From Nitratireductor luteus (GTDB taxonomy: Bacteria; Pseudomonadota; Alphaproteobacteria; Rhizobiales; Rhizobiaceae), in assembly GCF_026162365.1 (NCBI RefSeq), contig NZ_JAOANW010000008.1:1-64000 (forward strand): 64,000 bases of DNA. The letters run 5' to 3'. Shown one piece after another: positions 41,595 to 52,791 of the stretch. Made by a program: the position numbers and the translations under genes. Below the pieces are notes generated by a model. That model ran no database searches. It was given only the letters and a program-made list of their open reading frames with translations, and was not told the DNA's origin. How positions within the stretch are numbered: the first letter of the stretch is position 1; every line of letters begins with the position of its first letter.

Positions 41595-43661
41595 TGTCAC
41601 CTTCCTGCCGATCAGCGGGAGTTGCCGCAGCAAGGCTGGCGCGACGAGGACAATGCCCACAAGCGTGGCATAAAGGTCGGGCGCCACAAGCAGGATCGCC
41701 GCAATCACCATGAGCACACGCTCATAGGCGCGAAGCGGGGCGAAAAGCCAATTGGCAAACGCCGCGGAAAGCATCCATATGCCCGCCATCGCACCGAGCG
41801 AGGCCAGAAAGAACTCACTCCAGCTGAAGCCGTCCACCACCAGTAGCAGCGACGGCGAGAAAGCGAAGACGAAGGGAACCAGCGCCTTGCCCATGCCCAG
41901 CCGGAAAGCCGTATTGCCGGCCTTGAACGCGTTGGCGCCGGCAATGCCTGCGGCGGCGTAAGCCGCGAGGGCGACGGGGGGCGTGATATCGGCCAGCACC
42001 CCATAATAGAAGACGAAGAAGTGGGCGACCAGCGGCTGCACGCCGAGCAGCCCGAGGATCGGCGCGGCCACGGCGATCATGATCAGATAGTTGGCCGTCG
42101 TGGGAATGCCGCACCCCATCAGGACGCAAACGACGGCCGTCATGATCAATGTGAACAGCAGCGTCAGCGCGCTGACGCTCATGAATTCGAAGGGCAGGAA
42201 CGAAAGAGCGGCCGACACGTCCTGCGCCCACCCGGCAGCGATGGACGTTACCATATAGGCGATCTTGAAGCCGACGCCGGTGAGCGTCACTATGCCGATG
42301 ATGACCCCCACGAGCGCGGCGGCCGCCGTGACGGAGAGCGAGTATTTCGCGCCCACCACGAAGCCGTCCCATGTCTCGCGCACACACTCGCGGACAGCCG
42401 TGCGTACGTCATGGCGGATGAAGTTCTGGATGACCAGAACGAGAAGACAGCTGGTAATGCCCCAGAAGGCGGCGAGATAGGGCGTCTTGCCCGACAGGAG
42501 CACTGCCACAAGCACAAACAGCGGTAGCGTCGTCAGCCAGCCCGCTTTGAAGACGGTCCAGGCGACGGGGAGCTCCTCTTTCGTCAAGCCGCGCAGGCCA
42601 CGCCGTTTCGCCTCGAGGTGCACCTGAACCAGAACGCCGAAGAAGTGCATGAAGGCCGGCACCAGCGCGGCGGTGAGGATCGTGGTAAGCGGCACGCCGA
42701 GATATTCGATCATCAGAAAGGCGACCGCCCCCATGACCGGCGGCGTGATCTGCCCGCCGGTGGAACTCGCCGCCTCCACCGCTGCCGCGAAGTGGCGCGG
42801 ATAGCCGATGCGGATCATCGCAGGGATGGTGAGCGAGCCGGTGGTGACGGTATTGGCGATCGACGAGCCCGAGATTGAACCCAGCATCGCCGAGGACAGC
42901 ACCGACACCTTGGCGGGGCCGCCGGCATAACGTCCGGCAAGCGATGAGGCGAGGTCGATGAAAAGCTGCCCGAGCCCGATACGCGTGGCGAGCACGCCGA
43001 ACAGGACGAAGTGGAAGACATAGGTGGATATGACGCCGAGCGCCGTGCCGTAGACGCCCTGACTGGTCAGATAGAGGTGATTGACGATGTTGTCCCAGCT
43101 TGCGCCGGGATGCGTCAGGACCCCCGGCATGGACTGGCCGAAATAGGCGTACGCGATGAAGAGCACCGCGATGACCGGTAGCGGCCAGCCCATCGCCCTC
43201 CGGGTCGCCTCGATAAGCACGACGATCAGCACCGTGCCCATGAAGACATCGATGGGCATTGGGGCGCCGACGCGGAAGGCCAGATCGTTGAATATCCAGG
43301 GAACGTAAAGCGCCGCCACAGCGCCGGCGATGGCGAAGGCCCAGTCGTAGAGCGGCATCCCGAACGGCCTCAACAGGCCGGATCGCGGCGTGCGGGAATG
43401 TCCCCAGGGAGCGAAGAAGACGAAGGCGAGCGCCAGCGTGAAGGCCAGGTGCAGGCCGCGATGGGTCGTGGCCTGCGGAATACCGAAACCGGCCGTGTAG
43501 TAGTGATAGCACGAAAGGACGAACAGCGCACCGGCGGCGGCCCAGCCGAGGAACGGCGGCAGGGGGCGGAACCGCACTTCCGGATCGAAGTGCTGCTCCA
43601 GTTCCTTCATCTGCTGCTCGGTAAGCGCCTCGGTGCGCTCGGTTTCGGATGAATCCACCAT
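41586..43661 (-). CDS. TRAP transporter fused permease (4TM/12TM), TAXI type
   Basis: This is a large inner-membrane protein of 691 aa in which the small and large TRAP permease subunits are fused. It has about 18 hydrophobic segments and a conserved DctM-like region with ASSTGGQITPPVMGAVAFLMIEYL and MGCGIPTTANYLIMI. It would import an organic acid or related solute with sodium, using the binding protein encoded just upstream. The gene ends at the att junction of the mobile element, and the final codons (GRKVTAR) coincide with the integrase remnant. The substrate is unknown. Confidence 0.93.
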   Translation of the reverse strand: MVDSSETERTEALTEQQMKELEQHFDPEVRFRPLPPFLGWAAAGALFVLSCYHYYTAGFGIPQATTHRGLHLAFTLALAFVFFAPWGHSRTPRSGLLRPFGMPLYDWAFAIAGAVAALYVPWIFNDLAFRVGAPMPIDVFMGTVLIVVLIEATRRAMGWPLPVIAVLFIAYAYFGQSMPGVLTHPGASWDNIVNHLYLTSQGVYGTALGVISTYVFHFVLFGVLATRIGLGQLFIDLASSLAGRYAGGPAKVSVLSSAMLGSISGSSIANTVTTGSLTIPAMIRIGYPRHFAAAVEAASSTGGQITPPVMGAVAFLMIEYLGVPLTTILTAALVPAFMHFFGVLVQVHLEAKRRGLRGLTKEELPVAWTVFKAGWLTTLPLFVLVAVLLSGKTPYLAAFWGITSCLLVLVIQNFIRHDVRTAVRECVRETWDGFVVGAKYSLSVTAAAALVGVIIGIVTLTGVGFKIAYMVTSIAAGWAQDVSAALSFLPFEFMSVSALTLLFTLIMTAVVCVLMGCGIPTTANYLIMIAVAAPILGLLGVQPLVAHFFVFYYGVLADITPPVALAAYAAAGIAGANAFKAGNTAFRLGMGKALVPFVFAFSPSLLLVVDGFSWSEFFLASLGAMAGIWMLSAAFANWLFAPLRAYERVLMVIAAILLVAPDLYATLVGIVLVAPALLRQLPLIGRKVTAR

Positions 43662-43709
43662 CTTCAGAGCCTTTCAGGAGCCAGCATGCTCCGCCCCTGA
43701 TACGAGACA

Positions 43710-43736
43710 CGACCCGGCTCCTGTGGAACCGGGTCG
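43710..43736 (-). terminator. Hairpin between binding-protein and permease genes
   Basis: CGACCCGG at 43710-43717 pairs with CCGGGTCG at 43729-43736 around an 11-nt loop, just after the binding-protein stop codon. Such hairpins usually reduce read-through or protect the upstream mRNA, so that more binding protein than permease is made. Confidence 0.55.
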
Positions 43737-43762
43737 CGAAAATACGTCAGCCAGCCAATCGA

Positions 43763-44773
43763 TCAGTTGTTCAGAACGCCGGCTTCCCGATAGAATTTCT
43801 CCGCCCCAGGATGCAACGGGATGCCGATGCCGTCCAGAGCGGTGTCGAGCGTGATTTGGCGACCCTTCTGATGGCCGGAATCGAGGAGCTTGCGCGTGTT
43901 GTCGTTCCATAGCGCCTTGGTGATCTCATATATGAGGTCTTCGGGCTGGTCGGCGCTGGTGATCCACTGCGCGCCAACGGAGAGCGTCGTGACATCCTCA
44001 TCCACGCCCTCATAAGTGCCGCCCGGAACGACATTCTCGGCAAAGAAGGTATAATCGCCCTTCACAGCATCGGCCTCTTCACCCGAGATCGGCACCAGTG
44101 TGATGTCATGCTGACTGGCGAGTTCGGCAATCGCGCCGGCCGGGAACCCGCCGACGAAGAAAAAGGCATCCATCGCGCCGTCGCGCATGCGCTCGGCCGC
44201 CTGATCGGGCTTGAGATAATGAGCTTCGATATCTTCCTCGCTCAGACCGTAGGCGCCCAGAATGATGCGCGCATCCACCAGCGTTCCCGAACCGGGCTCG
44301 TCGAGCGAAACCTGTTTGCCGGCAAGGTCGTCGACGCTGTCGATGCCGCTTTCGGCACTGGCGACCAGGTGGATTGTCTCAGGATAGAGATTGGCGATGG
44401 CACGCAGCTTCTCGACCGGATCCCGATCCTCCCAGATGCCGGTGCCCGAATGGGCCCAGGTTGCGACATCGGACTGCGAAAAGCCCGATTCCAACGAGCC
44501 GCCGGCAATGGCGTTGACATTGGCGACCGAGCCGTTGGCCGAAACAGCGGTGGCGATCAGGCCCGGCACGCCGCAGGAGCCGCCTTCCTCGCAGGGACGT
44601 GAGCCGGGCGGATTGGATATGGCGTTGGCGATCAGCCCGCCGATCGGATAATAGGTGCCAGCGGTGCCGCCGGTGCCGATGCGGAAAAACTGCGGCTGCT
44701 GCGCCAGCGTCAAGCCGGTGGCCGTAACGCTGAACAGCACCGCTCCCAGAATCGTGAAAAGGCGCCTGTTCAT
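43763..44773 (-). CDS. TAXI-family TRAP transporter solute-binding protein
   Basis: This periplasmic binding protein of 336 aa has a signal peptide (LFTILGAVLFSVTATGLTLA, cleavage after LAQ region). Its TAXI signature follows: FRIGTGGTAGTYYPIGGLIAN, then NVNAIAGGSLESGFSQSDV and YLKPDQAAERMRDGAMDAFF. The frame is open further upstream, but ATG 44773 has GAGGAA 7 nt before it and leads straight into the signal peptide. It is transcribed ahead of the fused permease, and together they form a two-component importer. Confidence 0.93.
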   Translation of the reverse strand: MNRRLFTILGAVLFSVTATGLTLAQQPQFFRIGTGGTAGTYYPIGGLIANAISNPPGSRPCEEGGSCGVPGLIATAVSANGSVANVNAIAGGSLESGFSQSDVATWAHSGTGIWEDRDPVEKLRAIANLYPETIHLVASAESGIDSVDDLAGKQVSLDEPGSGTLVDARIILGAYGLSEEDIEAHYLKPDQAAERMRDGAMDAFFFVGGFPAGAIAELASQHDITLVPISGEEADAVKGDYTFFAENVVPGGTYEGVDEDVTTLSVGAQWITSADQPEDLIYEITKALWNDNTRKLLDSGHQKGRQITLDTALDGIGIPLHPGAEKFYREAGVLNN

Positions 44774-45236
44774 TGGGTTCCTCATGAAATGTTTAAGCAG
44801 GAACCTGGTAGCATTCACTGCAATGGCCATCAACGCAACCATTTCATGTTCATCCAGCTGTTTCACCAGAACACTTATGGACGTCTATTGCGCTTCGCGA
44901 AGCGGACGCTTGTAATCCTTTGATCGCACCTCATGGCGAAGTCCGGACTGCGGGGTTCCGGTCCATGTCTCTGACCAGGGTCTTGCCCTCCCCGGCACGC
45001 AGGCGTGCATCGATCCGCAAATTCTCGGCGTCCCCGACAAGCCATGTTTCGGCGATCGACTCGATGTGCGCAGGGCCCTCATGGTGGCGGGTTTCAACCG
45101 ATCGTTGAACCGGCGCACAGCCGTCTGAAAAGGAAGGTGGGCCCGCCGGGCCATTCGAGGTTGCCGGACCCTGCCGGGGAACCATCGGGCCGGCTCAGCG
45201 TTCCACCCGTGGATGGATGCTTGCGAAAGGTCGATA
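44774..45236. other. Divergent promoter region, no gene seen
   Basis: About 460 bp lie between the TRAP binding-protein gene and glgE, transcribed in opposite directions. It should hold both promoters, including that of the seven-gene glucan/trehalose operon. No clear -35/-10 pair or operator palindrome could be singled out. Confidence 0.5.
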
Positions 45237-47225
45237 ATGGAGGCGTTCGACCCAGGAGTCCTGCGCACGCTCGCGGCCAGCCGTGTTGCGATCGAGGCTG
45301 TCGAGCCCACCGTTGGAGGGGGAAGATTTGCTGCAAAATGCGTCGTCGGCATGCCCTTCGAGGTCGAGGCCGACATTTTCTGTGATGGGCATGATGTGAT
45401 CTCCGCAGCGGTGCTTTTCCGCCGCCGCGGTGTCGGTGAGTGGAACAATGCACCGATGTATCACACAGTGAACGACCGCTGGCGCGCATCGGTAACCGTT
45501 ACGGAAGCGGGGCACCATGAATTCAAGATTGCCGCCTGGCGCGATCTCTTCGCAAGTTGGCTTGTGGAAGTGGGGAAGAAGCGTACGGCGGGGCAGAAAA
45601 TCTCGCTCGAGCTGGAGGAAGGCAGGCGCCTCGTCGAGCAGACACTGGCAACGCGCGGAAGCGACGACGCCGACCGTCGAGCGCTCGCGGCGCTTCTTTC
45701 CGAAGCCGGACCGCAGGTGCCGGAGGGCGACGTTCTCGCCGTTCTGACGAGCGACGAAATGGCGGTGCTGATGCGGCGCTGCGCCGTGAAGGTGAACCTG
45801 ACCGAGACCGAAGCTGCCTTCCCCATCTTCGCAGACCGCGAGAAGGCTGCTTTCAGCGCCTGGTATGAGCTCATGCCGCGTTCGCAATCCGGCGATCCAA
45901 ATCGGCACGGTACGTTCAACGATGTCATCGACCGCCTTCCCTATGTGCGCGGCCTCGGCTTCGATGTACTTTACTTTCCGCCGATCCATCCGATCGGCAG
46001 GACCAATCGCAAAGGGCCCAACAACAGTCTTGTCGCCGGACCAGAAGATCCCGGCAGCCCCTACGCCATCGGTTCGGAAGAAGGCGGACATGATGCCATC
46101 CACCCCCAGCTCGGCACGTTCAAGGATTTCTCGCGGCTCGTGAAGGCCGCGCGTAAGCACGGGCTGGAAATCGCGCTCGACTTCGCCATCCAATGCTCCC
46201 CCGACCATCCGTGGGTCAGTGAGCATCCGGAGTGGTTCGATTGGCGGCCGGACGGAACGATCAGATTCGCTGAAAATCCGCCGAAGAAATACGAAGACAT
46301 TGTCAACGTCCATTTCTATCGCGACGCCATTCCCGGCCTCTGGTACGCCCTGCGCGATGTCGTACTGTTCTGGCTCGACAAAGGCGTACGCATCTTCCGT
46401 GTCGACAATCCCCACACCAAACCGCTGCCCTTCTGGGAGTGGATGATCGAGGAGGTGCGCCAGGCGGACCCGGGCGTCATTTTCCTGGCGGAAGCCTTTA
46501 CGCGGCCGAAGATGATGAAAAGGCTCGCCAAGGTCGGTTTCAACCAATCCTATTCCTACTTTACCTGGCGCAACACCAAGCAGGAACTTACCGAGTATCT
46601 GGCTGAACTGACACGCGAGGAATGCCGGCATTACATGCGGCCGAACTTCTTCGTGAACACGCCCGACATCAATCCCCGCTACTTGCAGATGAGCGGCCGG
46701 CCGGGCTTCCAGGTGCGGCTCGTTCTGGCGGCGACGCTCGGCGGCAATTACGGCGTCTATAACGGATTCGAGATATGCGAGGCAGCCGCCCTGCCGGGCA
46801 AGGAAGAATATCTCAATTCCGAAAAGTATGAGATCCGGGCCTGGGACTTCGACCAGCAGGGCAACATCAAGGCCGACATCATCTTCGTCAACCATCTGCG
46901 CCGAGAACATCCTGCGCTGCGCCACTTCACGAATCTGAAGTTCTACAATGCGTGGAACGACGCCATTCTCTACTACTCCAAGTTCACGGACGACCTATCG
47001 AACTTCCTGCTCTTTGCGGTCAATCTCGACCCGCACAACGTGCAGTCGGCAGATTTCGAAGTCCCGTTGTGGGAGTTCGGACTGCCCGACGAAGCGACCA
47101 TCCAGGCAGAAGATCTGGTCACGGGACAGCCCTTCGCCTGGACGGGCAAAATTCAGCACATGTCGCTTGATCCGGCTACGCGCCCCTACATGGCGTGGAG
47201 ACTTAAAGCACCTGGGAGGAATTGA
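45237..47225 (+). CDS. glgE: Alpha-1,4-glucan:maltose-1-phosphate maltosyltransferase GlgE
   Basis: GlgE extends alpha-1,4-glucans with maltose-1-phosphate and releases phosphate. The 662-aa protein has the GH13_3 layout: an N-terminal beta-sandwich domain (about 1-110), a helical insert and the barrel. Catalytic residues are the Asp in FRVDNPHTKPLPFWEW and the Glu in FLAEAFTRPKMM; the ready-made substrate binding segment KGPNNSLVAGPEDPGSPYAI is also present. ATG 45237 is preferred over an in-frame ATG 24 bp upstream. Its stop overlaps the treS start (TGATG). The donor is supplied by the next gene's maltokinase domain. Confidence 0.94.
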   Translation: MEAFDPGVLRTLAASRVAIEAVEPTVGGGRFAAKCVVGMPFEVEADIFCDGHDVISAAVLFRRRGVGEWNNAPMYHTVNDRWRASVTVTEAGHHEFKIAAWRDLFASWLVEVGKKRTAGQKISLELEEGRRLVEQTLATRGSDDADRRALAALLSEAGPQVPEGDVLAVLTSDEMAVLMRRCAVKVNLTETEAAFPIFADREKAAFSAWYELMPRSQSGDPNRHGTFNDVIDRLPYVRGLGFDVLYFPPIHPIGRTNRKGPNNSLVAGPEDPGSPYAIGSEEGGHDAIHPQLGTFKDFSRLVKAARKHGLEIALDFAIQCSPDHPWVSEHPEWFDWRPDGTIRFAENPPKKYEDIVNVHFYRDAIPGLWYALRDVVLFWLDKGVRIFRVDNPHTKPLPFWEWMIEEVRQADPGVIFLAEAFTRPKMMKRLAKVGFNQSYSYFTWRNTKQELTEYLAELTREECRHYMRPNFFVNTPDINPRYLQMSGRPGFQVRLVLAATLGGNYGVYNGFEICEAAALPGKEEYLNSEKYEIRAWDFDQQGNIKADIIFVNHLRREHPALRHFTNLKFYNAWNDAILYYSKFTDDLSNFLLFAVNLDPHNVQSADFEVPLWEFGLPDEATIQAEDLVTGQPFAWTGKIQHMSLDPATRPYMAWRLKAPGRN

Positions 47226-50200
47226 TGGACTTGACGGCAACGCGCGAAAGACCGCGCGCAACGGCGCCTGTTGATACCTACCGGGACGAACAGTTCTTGC
47301 GCCAGCCCGACTGGTACAAGGACGCCATCATTTATCAATTGCATATCAAGGCATTCCAGGACTCGAACGGCGACGGCATCGGTGATTTCATCGGTCTTCT
47401 AAAAAGGTTGGACTACATAAAGCGACTTGGCGTCAACGCCATCTGGGTCCTGCCGTTCTATCCTTCGCCGCTGCGCGATGACGGCTATGACATTTCCGAT
47501 TATCGCGCGATCAATCCTTCCTACGGCACGATGCGCGACTTCCGCCGTTTCGTGACCGAGGCGCACAAGTGCGGCATCCGCGTCATCACCGAGCTCGTCA
47601 TCAACCATACCTCCGACCAGCACCCCTGGTTCCAGAAGGCTCGAAAGGCCAAGAAGGGTTCTGCGGCGCGCAATTTCTATGTCTGGAACGACGACGACGA
47701 GCGTTATCCGGAGACCCGCATAATCTTCCTCGATACGGAGAAATCCAATTGGACCTGGGATCCGGAAGCCGGCCAGTTCTTTTGGCATCGCTTCTATTCG
47801 CACCAGCCCGATCTCAACTTCGACAATCCAAGGGTGCTCGACGAGGTCGTGAAGGTAATGCACCACTGGCTGGAGACCGGGGTCGACGGCTTGAGACTCG
47901 ATGCGATTCCCTACCTGGTGGAACGCGACGGAACCAACAACGAAAACCTGCCGGAAACGCATGAAGTCCTGAAGAAGATCAGGACAGCGCTCGATGAGCG
48001 CTACCCCGACAGGATGCTGTTGGCCGAAGCCAACCAATGGCCGGAGGACACGCGACCCTATTTCGGCGAAGGCGATGAGTGTCACATGGCCTTCCACTTC
48101 CCGTTGATGCCGCGCATCTACATGGCTCTGGCACAGGAAGACCGGCATCCCATCAGCGATATCATGCGGCAAACGCCGGAGATTCCCGAGCCTTGCCAAT
48201 GGGCGATCTTCCTGCGCAATCACGACGAACTGACGCTGGAAATGGTGACGGACAGCGAGCGTGATTATCTCTGGCGCACCTACGCCGAAGACGCCCGAGC
48301 GCGCATCAATCTCGGCATCCGCCGTCGGCTAGCGCCGCTCATGCAAAACGACCGGCGCAAGATCGAGTTGATGAACGCGCTCCTGCTTTCCATGCCAGGC
48401 ACGCCCGTCATCTATTACGGCGACGAGCTCGGCATGGGCGACAATATCTATCTCGGCGACCGCGATGGGGTGCGCACCCCGATGCAGTGGTCGCCGGACC
48501 GCAACGGCGGTTTCTCACGAGCCAACCCCCAGGCCCTCTATCTGCCGCCCATCATGGATCCGGTGTACGGCTACCAGACGATCAATGTTGAGGCGCAGGA
48601 GGCCGACACCTCGTCCCTGCTCAACTGGGTCAGGCGCATGGTAACGGTGCGCAGGCAGCACAAGGCTTTCGGGCGTGGCGACTTCGCCATGCTCTATCCG
48701 CGCAATCGCCGTATTCTGGCATATACGCGCAGCCACGATGAGGAGACCATCCTGTGCGTGGCAAACTTGTCGCGCTCCGCTCAGGCTGTGGAACTCAACC
48801 TGTCGCAGTTTAGTGGCCGCGTGCCCGTGGAAATCATCAGTCAATCACCATTCCCGCCGATCGGCGACCTGCCCTACATGCTCACCCTGTCGGGCTATGG
48901 TGCGTTCTGGTTCGTGCTCGCCGACGAGGCGCAGGCGCCCCACTGGCATATCGATGTCCCAGACCCCCTGCCCGAATTCATCACGCTGACCCTGAGAAGC
49001 GGCAGGATCGAAAAGGTGCTGGAAGGGCGCGAGCGGCAGCAACTGGAGCGGGATGTTCTGCCGCAATTTCTGCCGCTCCAGCGCTGGTTCGGCGGCAAGG
49101 GCGAAGAAATCCACTCCGTGCAAACCCATGAATTGGCAGGTCTCGACGAAGGGCTTCTCTCTATTGTCGATGTCGAGTTCGCACATGGACCCGCACAGAG
49201 CTATTTTCTGCCGCTCAGCGTGTTGTGGGGCGAGGAAAATGTGCAGTTCGGCGCCCCGACCCTCTCCGCCACGTTGGCACGAACACGAAAAGGGCCGCAG
49301 CTTGGCGCCCTGATCGACGCGTCCCATGATGCGCGATTCGCGGCGGGTCTGATGCGCATGATGCAAAGCGGCGAGACGTTGCCGGCCATCGACGGAACTC
49401 TTCGCTTCTACGGCAACGACCAACTGGCGGCCATGACGTTCGATGAACCTCCGGCCACGCTCAAGGGCGAACAAAGCAACGTTTCCGTAGCTTTTGGAAA
49501 ACAGGCATTCGTGAAAATATTTCGCCGTCTGCGTTCGGGCGAACAGCCGGAAGTGGAAATGGCGCGCTTCCTGACAGAGGAAGCTGGCTTCAAGAATACA
49601 CCGGCGTTCCTCGGCATGGTTGAATACGAAACCGGCGCCGGCGACCGGTGCATCCTGGCCAGCGTTTCCGCCTTTGTCGAAAACCAGGGGGATGCCTGGA
49701 GCGCCTTTGTCCACGCGCTCGAGAGACAGATCGAAGACGAGGTTATAGGGCAACAAGCCTCGGGTCCATTGCCCGGCGCCGCGGGAGACGGCGAAAGTGC
49801 CTTCACCTATCCGCTCAACCTCTTGCGCAAGCTCGGTGAACGAACGGGCGAAATGCATGCAGCCCTCGCCATCGACACTGGTAATGAGGCGTTCCGATGT
49901 GCGCCAGTCGCAAAGGAGGATATTGCCGCCTGGATCGAGGACACGCACAGGCAGCTGGGTGCTGCACGAGAAGGTCTTCGCAACGCCCGGACGCGGCTTT
50001 CGCCCGCTGCACAACACGCTGCCGAGCAATTCGAGGCCTGTGCGCGTGATATCAAGAAGCGGCTGGACAGGCTGGGCAAAATGACACCGTCGGGCCGGAA
50101 GTCGCGCATTCACGGCGACTATCACCTGGGCCAGGTGCTGGTCTGCGAGCAGGATCTCTTCATCATCGATTTCGAAGGCGAGCCGGGGCGCGGCCTTTCC

Positions 50201-50563
50201 GAACGCCGTGAAAAGACTTCGCCGCTTCGCGACGTAGCCGGCATGCTGCGATCCTTCGACTATGCTGCCTGGACGGCCGTCCGGCAATTGGGTGCCCGGC
50301 TCCCCGACCAATCGCACGCTGGCGCGCCGCTGGCGCATGCATGGCGCGCGCGCATGACGAACGAGTTTCTTGACGGCTACTTCGCCACAGAAAAGGGCGC
50401 AGCGAACCAGTTCCAAGACAAAAGGGCACGGGAGAGGTGCCTGGAATTGTTCTTGCTGCAGAAGGCGCTTTACGAAATCAACTACGAGCTCTCCAATCGC
50501 CCCGACTGGGTGGCCGTCCCGCTCCAGGGCGTTCTCGCACTGATCCAAGGGGACCAGTCATGA
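47225..50563 (+). CDS. treS: Trehalose synthase-maltokinase fusion (TreS-Mak)
   Basis: This is a bifunctional 1112-aa protein. The N-terminal GH13 part (about 1-550) is trehalose synthase/isomerase, interconverting trehalose and maltose: [16 protein letters not shown] (Asp nucleophile), [11 protein letters not shown] (Glu) and [11 protein letters not shown]. The C-terminal part (about 640-1110) is maltokinase, which makes maltose-1-phosphate for Glg[13 protein letters not shown], the kinase-like [10 protein letters not shown] and [13 protein letters not shown] 47225 follows the glgE stop directly. Such fusions are typical of the GlgE pathway. Confidence 0.95.
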   Translation: MDLTATRERPRATAPVDTYRDEQFLRQPDWYKDAIIYQLHIKAFQDSNGDGIGDFIGLLKRLDYIKRLGVNAIWVLPFYPSPLRDDGYDISDYRAINPSYGTMRDFRRFVTEAHKCGIRVITELVINHTSDQHPWFQKARKAKKGSAARNFYVWNDDDERYPETRIIFLDTEKSNWTWDPEAGQFFWHRFYSHQPDLNFDNPRVLDEVVKVMHHWLETGVDGLRLDAIPYLVERDGTNNENLPETHEVLKKIRTALDERYPDRMLLAEANQWPEDTRPYFGEGDECHMAFHFPLMPRIYMALAQEDRHPISDIMRQTPEIPEPCQWAIFLRNHDELTLEMVTDSERDYLWRTYAEDARARINLGIRRRLAPLMQNDRRKIELMNALLLSMPGTPVIYYGDELGMGDNIYLGDRDGVRTPMQWSPDRNGGFSRANPQALYLPPIMDPVYGYQTINVEAQEADTSSLLNWVRRMVTVRRQHKAFGRGDFAMLYPRNRRILAYTRSHDEETILCVANLSRSAQAVELNLSQFSGRVPVEIISQSPFPPIGDLPYMLTLSGYGAFWFVLADEAQAPHWHIDVPDPLPEFITLTLRSGRIEKVLEGRERQQLERDVLPQFLPLQRWFGGKGEEIHSVQTHELAGLDEGLLSIVDVEFAHGPAQSYFLPLSVLWGEENVQFGAPTLSATLARTRKGPQLGALIDASHDARFAAGLMRMMQSGETLPAIDGTLRFYGNDQLAAMTFDEPPATLKGEQSNVSVAFGKQAFVKIFRRLRSGEQPEVEMARFLTEEAGFKNTPAFLGMVEYETGAGDRCILASVSAFVENQGDAWSAFVHALERQIEDEVIGQQASGPLPGAAGDGESAFTYPLNLLRKLGERTGEMHAALAIDTGNEAFRCAPVAKEDIAAWIEDTHRQLGAAREGLRNARTRLSPAAQHAAEQFEACARDIKKRLDRLGKMTPSGRKSRIHGDYHLGQVLVCEQDLFIIDFEGEPGRGLSERREKTSPLRDVAGMLRSFDYAAWTAVRQLGARLPDQSHAGAPLAHAWRARMTNEFLDGYFATEKGAANQFQDKRARERCLELFLLQKALYEINYELSNRPDWVAVPLQGVLALIQGDQS

Positions 50564-52776
50564 ATCCTGACACAGACACGATGGAACCGTGGCGGCTTGA
50601 CGATCCGCATGCCATTGCCGCCCTCGTTGCTGGTCGGCACGGCAACCCGTTCGCTGTTTTGGGCCCGCACATGCAGGCCGGCGGCATCACTCTGCGCGTG
50701 CTGCGTCCGGAGGCTGAGACGGCTGAGGCGTTCGATCCCAAGAACGGAAAGGTGCTGGTCAGGCTGCTCAGGCGCCATGCGCGCGGCTTCTTCGAAGGAT
50801 TTATCGCCCGCCGCAAGAAGGTCCCGCGCTACCGGCTGCGCTTCACACGCGGTGACGATACGTGGGAGGAGGAAGATCCCTATCGTTTTCCCAGCACGTT
50901 TGGCGAACTTGATCTTCACCTGCTTGGCGAAGGACGCCACCTTCGCCTCTATGAAGTGCTCGGCGCCCATCCCATGGCCTGCGACGGTGTGGCGGGCACA
51001 CGTTTTGCCGTGTGGGCGCCGAATGCCAGCCGCGTCAGCGTAATCGGCAGTTTCAATGGCTGGGACGGGCGGCGACACCAGATGCGCCTGCACCCGGGCA
51101 ATGGCGTTTGGGAAATATTCGTTCCCGAAATCGGCCCCGGCGAGCTCTACAAATTCGAGATCGTCGGCTCGCACGGCGAGTTGCTGCCCGGCAAAGCCGA
51201 TCCATTGGCATTTCAATGCGAGGTTCCGCCGGCCACAGGGTCAATCATACACGGTTGCGCACCCCGCCAATGGGCAGACGAGGCGTGGATGGAGAAACGC
51301 GCCGCCCGCAACAGCCGGGACGCTCCGATCTCGATCTACGAGGTGCATTTGGGCTCGTGGCGGCGCCATGAGGACGGCAGCTATCTGACGTATGAGGAGC
51401 TTTCCGACGAGCTCATTCCCCATGTGAAGGATCTCGGCTTCACCCACATCGAGTGCCTCCCCGTCAGCGAACATCCCTTCTCCGGATCGTGGGGCTACCA
51501 GCCGATCGGGCTTTACGCGCCTACCAGCCGCTACGGCCGGCCCGAAGACTTCGCCCGCTTTGTCGAGCGCTGCCACAGCGAGGGCCTGGGGGTCATCGTC
51601 GACTGGGTACCGGCACATTTTCCCTCCGATGCCCACGGTCTGGCCAGCTTCGACGGCGAAGCCCTCTACGAGTATGCAGACCCGCGCAAAGGATTTCATC
51701 GCGACTGGAAAACCCTGATCTACAATTTCGGCCGCCGCGAGGTGGCCAATTTCCTCACCGCCAACGCCCTCTTCTGGCTTGATCGCTATCACATCGATGC
51801 ACTGCGCGTGGATGCGGTGGCCTCGATGCTCTATCTCGACTACAGCCGCCAGCCCGGCGAGTGGGAACCGAACGTCCACGGTGGAAACGAGAACCTGGAG
51901 GCCATTACCTTCCTGCGCGATACAAATGTGGCGCTTTTCGGCAATCATCCCGGCGCCACCTCGGTCGCAGAGGAGTCAACGGCCTTTTCCGGTGTATCGC
52001 GACCCGTTCACACCGGCGGACTGGGCTTCGGCTACAAATGGAACATGGGCTGGATGCACGACACGCTGGATTATATGGGACGAGATCCCATCCACCGACG
52101 GCATCATCACAACCAAATGACCTTCGGCCTGCACTATGCCTTCTCCGAGAACTTCATCCTGCCGCTGAGCCACGACGAAGTGGTTCACGGCAAGGGCTCG
52201 CTGCTGGGGCGCATGCCGGGCGACCGCTGGCAGAAATTCGCCAATCTGCGCGCCTACTTCACCTTCATGTGGACCCACCCCGGCAAGAAGCTCCTGTTCA
52301 TGGGCGGCGAGTTCGCACAGGAGCGGGAGTGGAACCACGATTGGCAGCTGGACTGGTATCACCTGGACGATCCGATGCATCGCGGCGTGCGCGATCTCAT
52401 CCGCGACCTCAACACGGTCTACCGCAACCAGAAGGCCCTTCATCAGCTCGACTGCGAACCGGAGGGATTCGAGTGGATCGACGCTTCCGATCCGAGCTTG
52501 AGCGCCTTCTTCTACCTGCGCAAGGGCAGCGAAGGATCGAATCCGGTCGTTGTTGCCTGCAACTTCACGCCGGTAGTGCGAGAGGTGCATCGTATCGGGC
52601 TGCCCTGCCCCGGCAAATGGCATGAGATCCTTAACAGCGACGATGTCCGCTATGGGGGTTCAGGCGTGACAAACGGAACCGTGGAAGCCACGGAGGAGCC
52701 TTGGCACGGACGATTTGCTTCGGCAGCCTTGCGGCTCCCTCCCCTTGGGGCGATCATCCTTACCAGCGAGTCATAA
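50560..52776 (+). CDS. glgB: 1,4-alpha-glucan branching enzyme GlgB
   Basis: GlgB introduces alpha-1,6 branches into glucan. The 738-aa protein has an N-terminal N1 domain, a CBM48 domain ([21 protein letters not shown]) and the GH13_9 barrel with [16 protein letters not shown] (Asp), [10 protein letters not shown] (Glu) and [13 protein letters not shown]. The start ATG at 50560 overlaps the treS stop by 4 bp; the frame is open upstream, but that part lies inside treS. It acts on the linear chains made by GlgE. Confidence 0.96.
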   Translation: MNPDTDTMEPWRLDDPHAIAALVAGRHGNPFAVLGPHMQAGGITLRVLRPEAETAEAFDPKNGKVLVRLLRRHARGFFEGFIARRKKVPRYRLRFTRGDDTWEEEDPYRFPSTFGELDLHLLGEGRHLRLYEVLGAHPMACDGVAGTRFAVWAPNASRVSVIGSFNGWDGRRHQMRLHPGNGVWEIFVPEIGPGELYKFEIVGSHGELLPGKADPLAFQCEVPPATGSIIHGCAPRQWADEAWMEKRAARNSRDAPISIYEVHLGSWRRHEDGSYLTYEELSDELIPHVKDLGFTHIECLPVSEHPFSGSWGYQPIGLYAPTSRYGRPEDFARFVERCHSEGLGVIVDWVPAHFPSDAHGLASFDGEALYEYADPRKGFHRDWKTLIYNFGRREVANFLTANALFWLDRYHIDALRVDAVASMLYLDYSRQPGEWEPNVHGGNENLEAITFLRDTNVALFGNHPGATSVAEESTAFSGVSRPVHTGGLGFGYKWNMGWMHDTLDYMGRDPIHRRHHHNQMTFGLHYAFSENFILPLSHDEVVHGKGSLLGRMPGDRWQKFANLRAYFTFMWTHPGKKLLFMGGEFAQEREWNHDWQLDWYHLDDPMHRGVRDLIRDLNTVYRNQKALHQLDCEPEGFEWIDASDPSLSAFFYLRKGSEGSNPVVVACNFTPVVREVHRIGLPCPGKWHEILNSDDVRYGGSGVTNGTVEATEEPWHGRFASAALRLPPLGAIILTSES

Positions 52777-52791
52777 GCAAGGAAACGCGCC

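Noticed and set aside
45195-46925. 576-aa frame antisense to glgE (and a similar 567-aa one antisense to treS at 48845-50548)
   Set aside because: Both are mirror images of well-conserved GH13/maltokinase genes and show no domain or start signal.
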